The notes beneath the pieces are model-generated. The model searched no databases. It was given only the letters and a program-made list of their open reading frames with translations, and was not told the DNA's origin. 60,534 bases of DNA from an uncultured Bacteroidales bacterium (GTDB taxonomy: Bacteria; Bacteroidota; Bacteroidia; Bacteroidales; Porphyromonadaceae): contig CAMYPM010000010.1 in the NCBI GenBank assembly GCA_947290775.1, forward strand, positions 1 through 60,534, written 5' to 3'. Positions 46,386 to 55,583 of the stretch are shown here, in pieces. The number at the start of each line of letters is the position of its first letter. Positions within the stretch are counted from its first letter, which is position 1. A program made the position numbers and the translations under genes.

Positions 46386-47261
46386 ATGAGTAAACGAGAA
46401 CATAATGTATTAGGACGCGGCTTAGGAGCACTTATGAGCGATGCAACCGGGAGTTCATCCATCAATGATCTGCCGATAGACTTCGTACGTCCTAATCCGG
46501 AGCAGCCCCGCCGCACATTTGATCCGGAGGCTCTCTCCGAGCTGGCAGCCTCTATTAAGTCAATAGGGCTTGTACAACCCATTACAGTACGTAAGATTGC
46601 CGATAACGACTACATGATCATCTCCGGCGAAAGACGCTGGCGTGCTTCGCAAGAAGCCGGATTAGCTACCATTCCGGCCTATATAAAAACAGCTGCCGAT
46701 GATGAGATGATGGAAATGGCCCTTATCGAAAATATACAACGTGAGGACCTGAATGCCATTGAAATAGCACTTGCTTACCGCAAGCTGTTGGATATGGCAG
46801 AGATGACACAAGAAACACTTAGTGCACGCATCGGTAAAAATAGGGCTACCATTAGTAACTATTTGCGCCTACTCAGGCTTCCTGCAGAAATACAGCTTGG
46901 CTTAACCGAAAAGAAAATTGATATGGGTCATGCCCGTACACTACTCTCTCTACCCGAACCGGAGGAGCAACTTTCGCTTTATGCTGAGACACTGAATGAG
47001 CACCTTAGTGTACGTGAGTTGGAGAGACGCTGCAAGGCATACTTGGAAGGTACTACTGATCAGAAGAAGCGAGCCAAAACAAAGAATCGCTTTTATAGCA
47101 ACGATGAGTATGATGCACTGAGTAAGCAGCTGAGTAAGCACTTTAATGCCCCTGTATCGCTATCTGCTACCGCTACCGGCAAAGGAAAACTGACCATACG
47201 CTTCAACTCAGAAGAGGAGTTGATGTATATAATACAACAAATAGAAGAGAGCCACCGCTGA
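46386..47261 (+). CDS. parB: Chromosome partitioning protein ParB/Spo0J (291 aa)
   Basis: CTP-dependent clamp that loads at parS. Start RGLGALMSD, then PIDFVRPNPEQPRR (about 29-43), GERRWRA (the CTP-binding GERRxRA box, about 80), IENIQREDLNAIE, helix-turn-helix TLSARIGKNRATISNYLRLL (about 141-160), and a C-terminal dimerisation domain. Two matching parS sites are at 20806 and 22099. The genes parA-parB-DUF5683-mltD are closely spaced. Confidence 0.96.
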   Translation: MSKREHNVLGRGLGALMSDATGSSSINDLPIDFVRPNPEQPRRTFDPEALSELAASIKSIGLVQPITVRKIADNDYMIISGERRWRASQEAGLATIPAYIKTAADDEMMEMALIENIQREDLNAIEIALAYRKLLDMAEMTQETLSARIGKNRATISNYLRLLRLPAEIQLGLTEKKIDMGHARTLLSLPEPEEQLSLYAETLNEHLSVRELERRCKAYLEGTTDQKKRAKTKNRFYSNDEYDALSKQLSKHFNAPVSLSATATGKGKLTIRFNSEEELMYIIQQIEESHR

Positions 47262-47285
47262 TAGCCTCTTTTCTAACGAATCTAT

Positions 47286-48017
47286 ATGAAGTTGCTTTAC
47301 AGCATATACAGTAGAATATTAATAGGCATAGGCATGCTGCTATTTCTTACTTCGAGCGTATTATTCGCTCAAGAAGTATATTCATTTGAGCGCACCCCTA
47401 TGCATTATGTCTCTGTTGTACCTGAAGCAACTTATACCGACACTCTTGCGACCACTGCGGCTGTCGATACCTTGCCGCCGGCAGAGCTACCGGCAGATAT
47501 TGAAAAAGTGGCACTTCGCAAGCCTTTTGTTCCTAACTCCACTGTGGCACTCCTATGTGCTATTATACCGGGTGGAGGGCAGTTGTATAATCGAAAGTAC
47601 TGGAAAGTGCCTATCGTCTTGTCAGCTGCTTGCGGACTTACCTATCTCATTGGATGGAATGCAAGCCAATTCAATGAGTATCGAACGGCCTACCGCGATT
47701 TTATGAATCCCAATCCTTTGGATCATGATTCATGGAAGAGCTTTGTTCCTCCCGGACAAGATCCTGCTAATTACGTAGGAGATAGTAATATACAAAATAG
47801 ACTGAAGCGTGGGACTGAGCAATTTCAACGCAGTAGAGACCTCAGCATAATAATAGCAGCTGTTGTGTACATATTCTCTTTTATAGATACTTATGTAGAT
47901 GCAGAGCTATTTACCTTTGATGTTTCGCCTGATCTTTCTATGGCCAATGGAGGGCGTATTGCCTCACCAATGGTACCGTACACAACGGTCGGGCTTACTT
48001 GTAAGTTTAATTTTTAA
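47286..48017 (+). CDS. DUF5683 membrane protein (243 aa)
   Basis: Conserved Bacteroidetes family regularly found between parB and mltD. A signal or anchor helix (about 5-27), then a linker with LPPAELPADIEKVALRKPFV. The core FVPNSTVALLCAIIPGGGQLYNRKYW is followed by two further hydrophobic segments (about 117-132 and 203-220). PGGGQLYN resembles the small TM2-type motif. Function unknown; conserved linkage suggests a cell-envelope task. The TAATG junction overlaps the mltD start by 1 bp. Confidence 0.82.
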   Translation: MKLLYSIYSRILIGIGMLLFLTSSVLFAQEVYSFERTPMHYVSVVPEATYTDTLATTAAVDTLPPAELPADIEKVALRKPFVPNSTVALLCAIIPGGGQLYNRKYWKVPIVLSAACGLTYLIGWNASQFNEYRTAYRDFMNPNPLDHDSWKSFVPPGQDPANYVGDSNIQNRLKRGTEQFQRSRDLSIIIAAVVYIFSFIDTYVDAELFTFDVSPDLSMANGGRIASPMVPYTTVGLTCKFNF

Positions 48018-49300
48018 TGCAATTTCATCGTCTTATAAGACATGCAATAGTCTTTTTTTCGCTTACCCTTGTGCTTGTGTCTCCGCTGATAGGCCAAACG
48101 CACAAGCCTATTACTTCAAGTAGCGAAATAGTTGTTCCCTCTCAGTTAGAGGCGGATGCAGTAGAGCTGCTAAGGAAATGGCATAGAAGCTACTCGGCGC
48201 AGCCTCTCAATATCAATACCAATAATGATCAAAAGGCAGGATCCACTCCCCGCACTCAATTCAATGATGCGGATGTATCCACATGGCTTAGTAAGCTACC
48301 CACTGAGATAGACGTAACTTACAATTCTTCTGTACAAAAGGGGATTGATCTCTTCCTCAAGAAAAAGAGACGTATGATCCCCTCCATGCTCTCCTTAGGT
48401 AACTACTACTTCCCACTTATCGAAACTATCTTTGATAAGTATGAAATACCCACAGAGCTGAAGTATCTTGCACTCATTGAATCCGGACTCGATCCGAGTG
48501 CTACATCACGCTCCGGAGCCAAAGGGTTGTGGCAATTTATGTTACCCACAGCCAAGGCCTATGGGTTGGAAGTCAATGGGCTGGTGGATGAGCGTATGGA
48601 TCCGCAGAAAAGTACCGAAGCAGCGGCCAAGCACCTGAAGGATTTGTATCAAGTGTATGGTGACTGGCTGATGGTTATTGCCGCCTATAACTGCGGTATA
48701 GGGAATGTAAATAAGGCTATTCGAAAGAGTGGCGGTAAGAGCTCCTTCTGGGGGATATACAATTATCTACCTCATCAAACACGTGACTATGTACCTCTCT
48801 TTGTAGGTGCTTATTACACCATGCATTACCATAACGAGTACGATTTGCACGAAGATGAGGCGGCACTACCCTGTGATGTAGATACGATTTATATCCGTGA
48901 TCGCTACTCCATAGCTTCATTGGCAAATGCCTCCAGTATAAGTGAATCGCTATTTAAGATGATCAATCCGCAGTTCAAAGCGAGCTATATACCCGGAGAT
49001 ATCCATCCTTATGCGATCAAGCTGCCTATTGCTGCTATTACCCGATTGGAGCAATCCGATTTAATGCTCTCTGCGCCCGGCAAGCAAGATCCTATCAAAA
49101 GGGATAAGATCATCGTACAAGAAGTAACCATCAATACGAACCCCAATCGTAGCTACACCGTAAAGCGCGGAGACTCGCTCTATTCGATAGCTCGACGGCA
49201 CAATGTAACGATTGAGGCACTCATGCGTATAAACGACATAAAGAGCGTCACGGTTAAGCTAATCCCCGGAAAGGAGCTATCCATACCGGAGGTGGACTGA
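48017..49300 (+). CDS. Membrane-bound lytic murein transglycosylase, MltD type with LysM (427 aa)
   Basis: Cleaves peptidoglycan glycan strands with 1,6-anhydro product. Signal peptide (about 1-32), SLT domain from about 140 to 270 with catalytic Glu in LALIESGLDPSATS, GAKGLWQFM and VIAAYNCGIGNVNKAI. One LysM domain is at the C-terminus (SYTVKRGDSLYSIARRHNVT, about 378-425). No lipobox is evident, so it may be periplasmic rather than a lipoprotein. In Bacteroides a relA/spoT gene often follows; it is absent here. Confidence 0.92.
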   Translation: MQFHRLIRHAIVFFSLTLVLVSPLIGQTHKPITSSSEIVVPSQLEADAVELLRKWHRSYSAQPLNINTNNDQKAGSTPRTQFNDADVSTWLSKLPTEIDVTYNSSVQKGIDLFLKKKRRMIPSMLSLGNYYFPLIETIFDKYEIPTELKYLALIESGLDPSATSRSGAKGLWQFMLPTAKAYGLEVNGLVDERMDPQKSTEAAAKHLKDLYQVYGDWLMVIAAYNCGIGNVNKAIRKSGGKSSFWGIYNYLPHQTRDYVPLFVGAYYTMHYHNEYDLHEDEAALPCDVDTIYIRDRYSIASLANASSISESLFKMINPQFKASYIPGDIHPYAIKLPIAAITRLEQSDLMLSAPGKQDPIKRDKIIVQEVTINTNPNRSYTVKRGDSLYSIARRHNVTIEALMRINDIKSVTVKLIPGKELSIPEVD

Positions 49301-49352
49301 TCTACCGCCCCCTATCTTGTTTTTAGGGGGATCGTGTGGGCATTGCCCATTC

Positions 49353-49438
49353 ATCTATATCTTTTCGTCAAAAGATCAGAAAGTTTCAAACGAAGCATCA
49401 GAACCTTTCGTTTGAAAGATCCGTATCTTTTGAAATAG
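49353..49438. repeat. 22-bp repeat array 7 (four units)
   Basis: Units at 49353, 49375, 49397 and 49419. The third is ATCAG, AACCTTTCGTTTGAAA, G; the second reads as the inverted type (GTTTCAAACGAAGC). It lies between mltD and its terminator. Confidence 0.85.
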
Positions 49439-49457
49439 TCCTCATAACTTTATTTCT

Positions 49458-49513
49458 ATAGACCCTTGAAGAGGAGTTTGGAAAAGTCAAACTATCTTCA
49501 AGGGTCTATTTTT
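49458..49513 (+). terminator. Long terminator hairpin between mltD and DUF5606 gene
   Basis: ATAGACCCTTGAAGA pairs perfectly with TCTTCAAGGGTCTAT over 15 bp. A second inner stem AGTTTG/CAAACT has loop GAAAAGT, and T(5) follows. It ends the parAB-DUF5683-mltD transcript beyond the repeat array. Confidence 0.85.
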
Positions 49514-49660
49514 AATGCGCTTAGCCCTATTAAACCGATTGATTACACGATAGGCAGTAAAAATAGCTATATTTGTAGTTGCGCTGGCTAAGAGTACATC
49601 TTTGTACCGTAGGTCTGCGATTTGTTTGGTAATACACAAAGAAGACTACTATTTCGTATC

Positions 49661-50113
49661 ATGCTAAGAAAGATACTATCCGTATCAGGTAAACCCGGGC
49701 TCTTCCGCCTCTTATCACAGAGTAACAATGCTTTTATCGTGGAATCGTTAGTGGACAAAAAACGCATGCCCATTTATGCATCTGATAAGGCTATGAGCCT
49801 TCAAGAGATAGCACTCTACACGAAGGAGGGAGAGATGCCGTTAGGGGAAGTTTTGGATAAGGTTTACGCACATTTAGAGGGGCAAAAGATGAGCGATGAA
49901 CGCTTTATCAAAGGGAAAAAAGAGGAGCTGTACGCTCTGATGGAAGAAATACTTCCTGTTTACGACAGAAGTCGTGTGTACCCGACCGATATAAAGAAGC
50001 TTTTCACTTGGTATAATCTGCTCTTGGATAATGGGTTTACTAAGTTTGCCCGTATAGAGGAGTCTAAAGAAGAGAAGCCCGATGCTGAGGAAGCGGGTAA
50101 TAACGACAAGTAA
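49661..50113 (+). CDS. DUF5606 protein (150 aa)
   Basis: Conserved Bacteroidetes cytoplasmic protein of unknown function. N-terminal LRKILSVSGKPGLFRLLSQ and IVESLVDKKRMPIYASDKAMSL, then a helical part with VYPTDIKKLFTWYNLLLD and an acidic, low-complexity tail (KEEKPDAEEAGNNDK). ATG at 49661 is preferred over TTG at 49622, which adds 13 residues not expected at the domain start. TATATTTG at 49568 is a possible -7 box. Followed by kbl after 37 bp. Confidence 0.82.
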   Translation: MLRKILSVSGKPGLFRLLSQSNNAFIVESLVDKKRMPIYASDKAMSLQEIALYTKEGEMPLGEVLDKVYAHLEGQKMSDERFIKGKKEELYALMEEILPVYDRSRVYPTDIKKLFTWYNLLLDNGFTKFARIEESKEEKPDAEEAGNNDK

Positions 50114-50150
50114 CTTACGTATCATTCACTTTTAAAAGATCATACAGATT

Positions 50151-51341
50151 ATGTTCAAATCGATGAAGACATTCCTTGCAAAGGAATTGGATCAAATTAA
50201 GCAAGACGGCCTGTATAAGGAGGAGCGCATTATCACTACGCCCCAGCGTGCTGCCATTAAGGTTAAACCCGGAAAAGACGTGATTAACTTCTGCGCCAAT
50301 AACTATTTAGGCTTGGCAGACAATCAGCGTCTCATCGATGCAGCTAAACGCGCTATGGACAGCCATGGGTATGGTATGAGCAGTGTGCGTTTTATCTGTG
50401 GTACACAAGATATACACAAAGAGCTTGAAGCAGCTATTGCACACTACTTTAAAACGGAAGACGCTATCCTCTATGCAGCTTGCTTTGACGCTAATGGAGG
50501 GGTATTCGAGCCACTCTTTGGACCGGATGATGCTATCATAAGCGACTCCCTCAACCACGCTTCTATTATCGATGGAGTGCGTCTGTGTAAGGCTAAGCGC
50601 TACCGCTATGCAAATGCTAATATGGAAGAACTTGAAAAGTGCCTGCAAGAAGCTCAAGCACAGCGCTTCCGTATTATTGCTACCGATGGGGTATTCTCTA
50701 TGGACGGCAATGTGGCGCCTATGGACAAAATATGTGCCCTCGCTGAAAAATATGATGCTTTGGTAATGGTTGATGAATGCCACTCAGCCGGTGTAGTTGG
50801 TCCTACGGGTAGAGGCGTTGGGGAGCAATTTAACTGTATGGATAAGATTGATATCCACACCGGTACATTAGGCAAGGCCTTCGGAGGTGCAGTAGGTGGC
50901 TTTACAGCCGGACCTAAGGAAGTAATCGATATGCTGCGTCAGCGCTCTCGTCCCTACCTATTCAGTAACTCACTGCCCCCAGCAGTAGTAGGTGCCGGAT
51001 TGGAATTGTTTAAGATGTTGGAAGAAGGTAATGAGCGTCATACGAAGCTCATGGAAAATGTAAACTACTTCCGTGATAAAATGCTCGCTGCCGGCTTTGA
51101 TATCAAACCGACCCAAAGTGCTATCTGTGCAGTGATGCTTTACGATGCGCCTCTCTCTCAAAAGTATGCTGCAAAGCTACTCGAAGAGGGTATCTATGTA
51201 ACAGGATTCTACTATCCCGTAGTGCCGAAGGGAGAAGCCCGCATCCGTGTACAGCTCTCTGCAGGACACGAGAAAGAGCATCTTGATCGCTGTATAGAAG
51301 CATTTATCAAGGTTGGTAAAGAGCTTGGTGTGATCAAGTAA
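50151..51341 (+). CDS. kbl: Glycine C-acetyltransferase (2-amino-3-ketobutyrate CoA ligase), 396 aa
   Basis: PLP-dependent alpha-oxoamine synthase converting 2-amino-3-ketobutyrate and CoA to glycine and acetyl-CoA in threonine breakdown. Signatures: NFCANNYLGLADN, GMSSVRFICGTQDIH, DSLNHASIIDG, DECHSAGVVG, PLP lysine in TGTLGKAFGGAVGG, and RIRVQLSAGHEKEHLD. Length matches. No threonine dehydrogenase gene is adjacent. Ends at a bidirectional terminator. Confidence 0.95.
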   Translation: MFKSMKTFLAKELDQIKQDGLYKEERIITTPQRAAIKVKPGKDVINFCANNYLGLADNQRLIDAAKRAMDSHGYGMSSVRFICGTQDIHKELEAAIAHYFKTEDAILYAACFDANGGVFEPLFGPDDAIISDSLNHASIIDGVRLCKAKRYRYANANMEELEKCLQEAQAQRFRIIATDGVFSMDGNVAPMDKICALAEKYDALVMVDECHSAGVVGPTGRGVGEQFNCMDKIDIHTGTLGKAFGGAVGGFTAGPKEVIDMLRQRSRPYLFSNSLPPAVVGAGLELFKMLEEGNERHTKLMENVNYFRDKMLAAGFDIKPTQSAICAVMLYDAPLSQKYAAKLLEEGIYVTGFYYPVVPKGEARIRVQLSAGHEKEHLDRCIEAFIKVGKELGVIK

Positions 51342-51363
51342 AGCCACTACAACTTTTATAGAA

Positions 51364-51405
51364 AGAGCCTCGCAAACCCATATCGGTTGCGAGGCTCTCG
51401 CTTTT
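51364..51405. terminator. Bidirectional terminator between convergent kbl and polyprenyl synthase
   Basis: AGAGCCTCGCAA pairs perfectly with TTGCGAGGCTCT around about 11 nt. TCGCTTTT follows on the plus strand. It serves the plus-strand kbl and probably the minus-strand gene. Confidence 0.85.
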
Positions 51406-51425
51406 AGCTTATCTATAGGAACAGC

Positions 51426-52406
51426 TCAATAAGAGCGTTGTACCATCCAATCCAGCAAATCGATCATTTGATTGCGTGCTCTACATTCTTCAAATGAGGC
51501 TAATAGCTGCTTGGCTTCCGATGTATATTCAAGCATCTTGTTTTTTGCATAATCAATGCCCCCGTTTTGTATGGTATAGGCAATAAGCTCGTTGCGTACG
51601 GTAAGATCACTCCTACTATCTTCTATACGCTGCATAAGCTTTGTGTACGCTGCACTATCGGCACGCTCCAATAAGACGAGTAGCGGCAAGGTGACTTTTC
51701 CTTCCACCAGATCATTTCCAAGCGGCTTCCCGGTCTTCTCATCACCCACATAGTCCAACATATCATCCCCAATCTGGAAAGCCATGCCGATACATTTACC
51801 TATCGAAAAGAGCTTGCCCAGTACTTCCGGTGAAGCTCCGGCTATCATGCCACCTAAGGCTGCAGACGCTTCAAACAGAGAGGCGGTCTTGTGATATATG
51901 ATTTCGTTGTAACGCGCTATGCTAAGCCTTTCGGTATGCTGAGATTCAGCAAGCTGCTGCAGCTCACCCTCACATAGACTACGACCGGTTCGTGCTACGA
52001 TCTGCAATATATCCTTTGAAAAATGATTTAAGCCGTAGTCGAATACTGTAGTTAATAGTAAATCACCTACCAATACCGCAATGTGATTGTTGTAGATTGC
52101 ATTGAGGGTCTCTTTACCGCGCCGGAGAGCGCTATTATCAATTACATCATCGTGAATCAGGGAAGCAGTGTGTAAGAGCTCTATTACAGACGCCATGCAT
52201 GCAGCCTCTTCACCTGCCTCTCCGCCTGCTAAACGATTAGAAAGAGCTAAGATAGTGGGGCGCATATGCTTACCACTGCTCTTCTTTAGCCGTCCTAAAG
52301 CATCATTAGCAATAGAGACACGACTCTCCAAAAGACTATTATAAGTCTTCTGAAACTGACTAAAAAAGCTCTTTTCACTCTCCCGGAGTATGCTCAATGC
52401 ATCCAT
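51426..52406 (-). CDS. Polyprenyl (octaprenyl-type) diphosphate synthase (326 aa)
   Basis: Extends allylic diphosphates with isopentenyl diphosphate to make the quinone side chain or a related long prenyl chain. Asp-rich motifs: LIHDDVIDNS (about 83-92) and GDDMLDYVGD (about 215). GKHMRPTI and GNDLVEGKVTLPLL are also family marks. Chain length cannot be told from sequence alone. TACCTTTG on the minus strand (52430-52437) could be a -7 promoter box. Confidence 0.93.
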   Translation of the reverse strand: MDALSILRESEKSFFSQFQKTYNSLLESRVSIANDALGRLKKSSGKHMRPTILALSNRLAGGEAGEEAACMASVIELLHTASLIHDDVIDNSALRRGKETLNAIYNNHIAVLVGDLLLTTVFDYGLNHFSKDILQIVARTGRSLCEGELQQLAESQHTERLSIARYNEIIYHKTASLFEASAALGGMIAGASPEVLGKLFSIGKCIGMAFQIGDDMLDYVGDEKTGKPLGNDLVEGKVTLPLLVLLERADSAAYTKLMQRIEDSRSDLTVRNELIAYTIQNGGIDYAKNKMLEYTSEAKQLLASFEECRARNQMIDLLDWMVQRSY

Positions 52407-52459
52407 TTTCCCACGCTACTATAAGTCCACAAAGGTAATGTTTTTACACAATTGATTTT

Positions 52460-53851
52460 TTAAGCTTTGCGCAAAGCATCCAATCTATAGAATGAGTACC
52501 GCAAAAGTAACCCCATTAAGGTTAAGGTAATAGGAAAAGCACTCCACACGGCAGCCAGCTGCTCCATAGGATTATTCCTTACTATCACAAAGGCAAATAA
52601 CCATATCAAGAGAGGTGCCAATACCAAATGACACAATACGGCAATAGGTATCAGCGTGCGTACATATTCCATTCCGCGTAATGCATTGGCAAAGAGGATC
52701 TGTAGTACATCTCCAAATTGATAAAGTACTACCGGAAGCAGTGCCAAAGCCGTATAGGCAATGATCTCTTTATCTGAAGTAAAAAGGCAGCCTAACCAAC
52801 TTCGTGTACATAAAATAAATATAGCTACCCCGGAAGCTATCAGCAGCCCTATCCGAATAGCCGCCCTCATAGCCGTGCGAACCCCTTTATAATCATGAGC
52901 CGAGCGATAGTGGCTAATATGAATGGCGGTAGCTGCGCCCAAGCCGTAATACACCATAAATCCAAGCGTAGTCACAGTAGCTGCTACTTGATGAGCAGCC
53001 AGTGCTGTAGAGCCTAATTTGCCTACCGCTATAACCGCAAAAGTAAATGAAGCAGTCTCTAAACCTAATTGCAGCGAAATGGGTGTACCTAAACTAAACA
53101 AACGACGATAGATGTGCTTGTCTACCTTGATGCTTCCATAGAGCCTTAGAATAGCCTTCATTGACCTTTTGCGGCAGAATATAATCCACAGTAATACAAA
53201 CATAGAGAGCCTGCCCAACAAAGTCGCTACGCCCGCTCCAAAAAGTCCCCATTCGGGAAAACAACCCCAGCCATAGATGAGAAAGGCATTGAAGATGATA
53301 TTGATCACATTCCCCAAGAGCGCCACATACATAGGCCACCTCGTTTCGCTCATACCATCAAAGAACTGCTTCAAGCTATTAAACAGCATAGAAACAAAGA
53401 ACGAAACAATCTGTAAGTAATAGTAAGGCAATACGATAGGAAGTAGCGAAGAGGGTAGATTGAACCACCCCAAATAGGGAATTAGCAGCAAGGCAATCGC
53501 CGAAAAGAATACCCCTACCAAGATGTTTAGCCTAAAAGAGCCCTTCAGTAGTGCAGCCAAACGCTGATAATCGCCTCGGTGCTGCGCCTCTGCAACCATA
53601 GGGGTTAAGCCATAGGAAAAGCCTAATCCCATCACTACAAAAAGATTCAGAAAATTATTTACAAAGGAGGCTGCCGCAAGCTCGTCATTCCCATGGTGCC
53701 CAACCATTATGTTATCCATAAAAGCAACCAATATGATAGACAGCTGTCCGATCACAATAGGTAGCCCCAAGCTTATCAATGCACGATAATGAGGACGATA
53801 ACGACTATCCGATAATACAATACGCGCGCTCTTCACCCTTCCGCAATACAC
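52460..53851 (-). CDS. MATE-family multidrug/Na+ efflux transporter (463 aa)
   Basis: Inner-membrane exporter of the MatE/NorM type. Twelve hydrophobic segments in two halves. The first half has IVIGQLSIILVAFMDNIMVGHHGNDELAAASFVNN, the second TPISLQLGLETASFTFAVIAVGKLGSTALAAHQVA. Start at 53851 gives a short cytoplasmic N-terminus before the first helix. It lies 6 bp after the antiporter gene and probably shares its transcript. Substrate unknown. Confidence 0.92.
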   Translation of the reverse strand: MYCGRVKSARIVLSDSRYRPHYRALISLGLPIVIGQLSIILVAFMDNIMVGHHGNDELAAASFVNNFLNLFVVMGLGFSYGLTPMVAEAQHRGDYQRLAALLKGSFRLNILVGVFFSAIALLLIPYLGWFNLPSSLLPIVLPYYYLQIVSFFVSMLFNSLKQFFDGMSETRWPMYVALLGNVINIIFNAFLIYGWGCFPEWGLFGAGVATLLGRLSMFVLLWIIFCRKRSMKAILRLYGSIKVDKHIYRRLFSLGTPISLQLGLETASFTFAVIAVGKLGSTALAAHQVAATVTTLGFMVYYGLGAATAIHISHYRSAHDYKGVRTAMRAAIRIGLLIASGVAIFILCTRSWLGCLFTSDKEIIAYTALALLPVVLYQFGDVLQILFANALRGMEYVRTLIPIAVLCHLVLAPLLIWLFAFVIVRNNPMEQLAAVWSAFPITLTLMGLLLRYSFYRLDALRKA

Positions 53852-53857
53852 AGATTT

Positions 53858-55363
53858 CTACTGCATCAAGGTCTGGCGTATCCTTTGAACAAGCTTTTTG
53901 TTGCTCTCCTCGCTTGATTCCTCATTCGACGCCCATACGATAAGCAGCGAATCTCCTTCGTGAAGCTTACTTTTACCCTTCGGTACTAAAAAGCGATCAT
54001 TCCTCTTTATAAGAATAACCAACTCATTCTCTCCCAATTGCACACTACGCAATTCGGATCCATGGGCAAGCATATTTTTATCTACTACACGCTCTTCCAT
54101 GCGAGTGCCTGTCTCTTCCGGTATCTCCACACCTACGAAGCTCCCTTCAGGGGGTGCCGGAGTAGCCAATCCCAACCAATAAGCCACGGGAGTGATGGTC
54201 ATTCCTTGCACCAGGAGAGAAAGCAGTGTGATAAAGAATACAATCGAATAAATATGTTCCGCCCCTTCTATGCCATTTACTACCGGATAGGTGGCAAATA
54301 TAATGGGTGCAGCACCACGAAGTCCTACCCAAGAGATAAAAGCTTTGCTATTGATCGACATTTTCCTGAATGGCAATAGGGATACAAATACGGCAAGAGG
54401 TCTTCCAATAAACATAATGAATATGCCGACCAATACAGCTAAAACACCTACATGCAGCATCTCACGCGGATTCACCAGTAGGCCAAGGAGCAGGAACAGC
54501 GTAATCTGCACCAACCAAGCCAATCCATCGAAAAAGTTATTTATTCCCGAGCGATGCTTCAAGCGGTTATTACCCACTACAATACCCGCTGTGTACACCG
54601 CTAAATAACCATTACACTTAATAAGCGATGTAGTGGCAAATGTGAAGAGTACCAAGCAAAGCAACATAATAGGGTAGAGCGTTTTATTCGGTATTGCGAG
54701 CCTATTGATCAATAGAACGGCTAAAAATCCTATGACTACTCCAATGACCGCACCTAATACAAATTGATAGAGGAACTGAAATACCATCTCCCATGCCGAT
54801 AGAGCTCCACTCTCTATATACTGCATAAGTACAATCGTAAGCATGTAGGCCATAGGGTCGTTACTACCACTTTCAAGCTCCAAAGCAGGCTTCAAGTTAT
54901 TACGCAGCTGCACACGCTGAGAGCGTAACAGTCCGAATACAGAAGCCGAGTCCGTACTACTCATCGTAGCTGCCAACAGAAAAGCTAGCGGAAGCGGAAA
55001 TACCTGCCCCAGAGAAAAATGGTTCGATAGGTACCAAATAAAGGTGCCTGTGAAGATTGTAGTCAATAAGACGCCAACCGTGGAAAGTACTATCCCGGGA
55101 CCCAGTACAGGGCGTATCTCCTTTATCTTCGTATCCATACCCCCGGTGAAGAGGATAATGGTTAATGCGACCATACCTATATTCTGTGCCATCTTGGCAT
55201 CGCTGAACTTGAATCCAAATCCATCTACGCCAAAGAGCATTCCCGTAAAAAGGAAAAGCAATAATGCAGGAATACCAAAACGCGCGCCTACCTTGCCGAT
55301 AATAATACCTGCAAAGATGATAACACTACAAAAAAGTAGCAGAGTCTCGATTGAAAACGACAT
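53858..55363 (-). CDS. NhaP2/CvrA-type K+(Na+)/H+ antiporter with RCK_C domain (501 aa)
   Basis: CPA1 exchanger. About 12 membrane segments (1-395) with ELESGSNDPMAYML, the conserved ND motif of the ion site, and GLRGAAPIIFATYPV. A cytoplasmic TrkA-C/RCK_C domain (about 415-485: VVDKNMLAHGSELRSVQLGEN, EGDSLLIVWA) probably senses a ligand. Ion preference is inferred from family. 55364-55583 upstream is empty apart from a -7-like TATCTTTG on the minus strand at 55503-55510. Confidence 0.9.
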   Translation of the reverse strand: MSFSIETLLLFCSVIIFAGIIIGKVGARFGIPALLLFLFTGMLFGVDGFGFKFSDAKMAQNIGMVALTIILFTGGMDTKIKEIRPVLGPGIVLSTVGVLLTTIFTGTFIWYLSNHFSLGQVFPLPLAFLLAATMSSTDSASVFGLLRSQRVQLRNNLKPALELESGSNDPMAYMLTIVLMQYIESGALSAWEMVFQFLYQFVLGAVIGVVIGFLAVLLINRLAIPNKTLYPIMLLCLVLFTFATTSLIKCNGYLAVYTAGIVVGNNRLKHRSGINNFFDGLAWLVQITLFLLLGLLVNPREMLHVGVLAVLVGIFIMFIGRPLAVFVSLLPFRKMSINSKAFISWVGLRGAAPIIFATYPVVNGIEGAEHIYSIVFFITLLSLLVQGMTITPVAYWLGLATPAPPEGSFVGVEIPEETGTRMEERVVDKNMLAHGSELRSVQLGENELVILIKRNDRFLVPKGKSKLHEGDSLLIVWASNEESSEESNKKLVQRIRQTLMQ

Positions 55364-55583
55364 GCTTGCGCGTGGCTAACTTGTTACCTATACTGGTTCC
55401 TTCTTCTGGCAGATACACACTACCCTAATAAGCTCTCATACCCTTAGCACTTACTTACTCATTTTGCCGCAGGTGCTTATCTCATGTATTGCGCATCCTC
55501 TGCAAAGATAGAAAATTACCTCCTTAGATGCCCTTTTCCCCTGCGCTATACCTATCAAGAATATCAATAACCCGATGGCGCTT

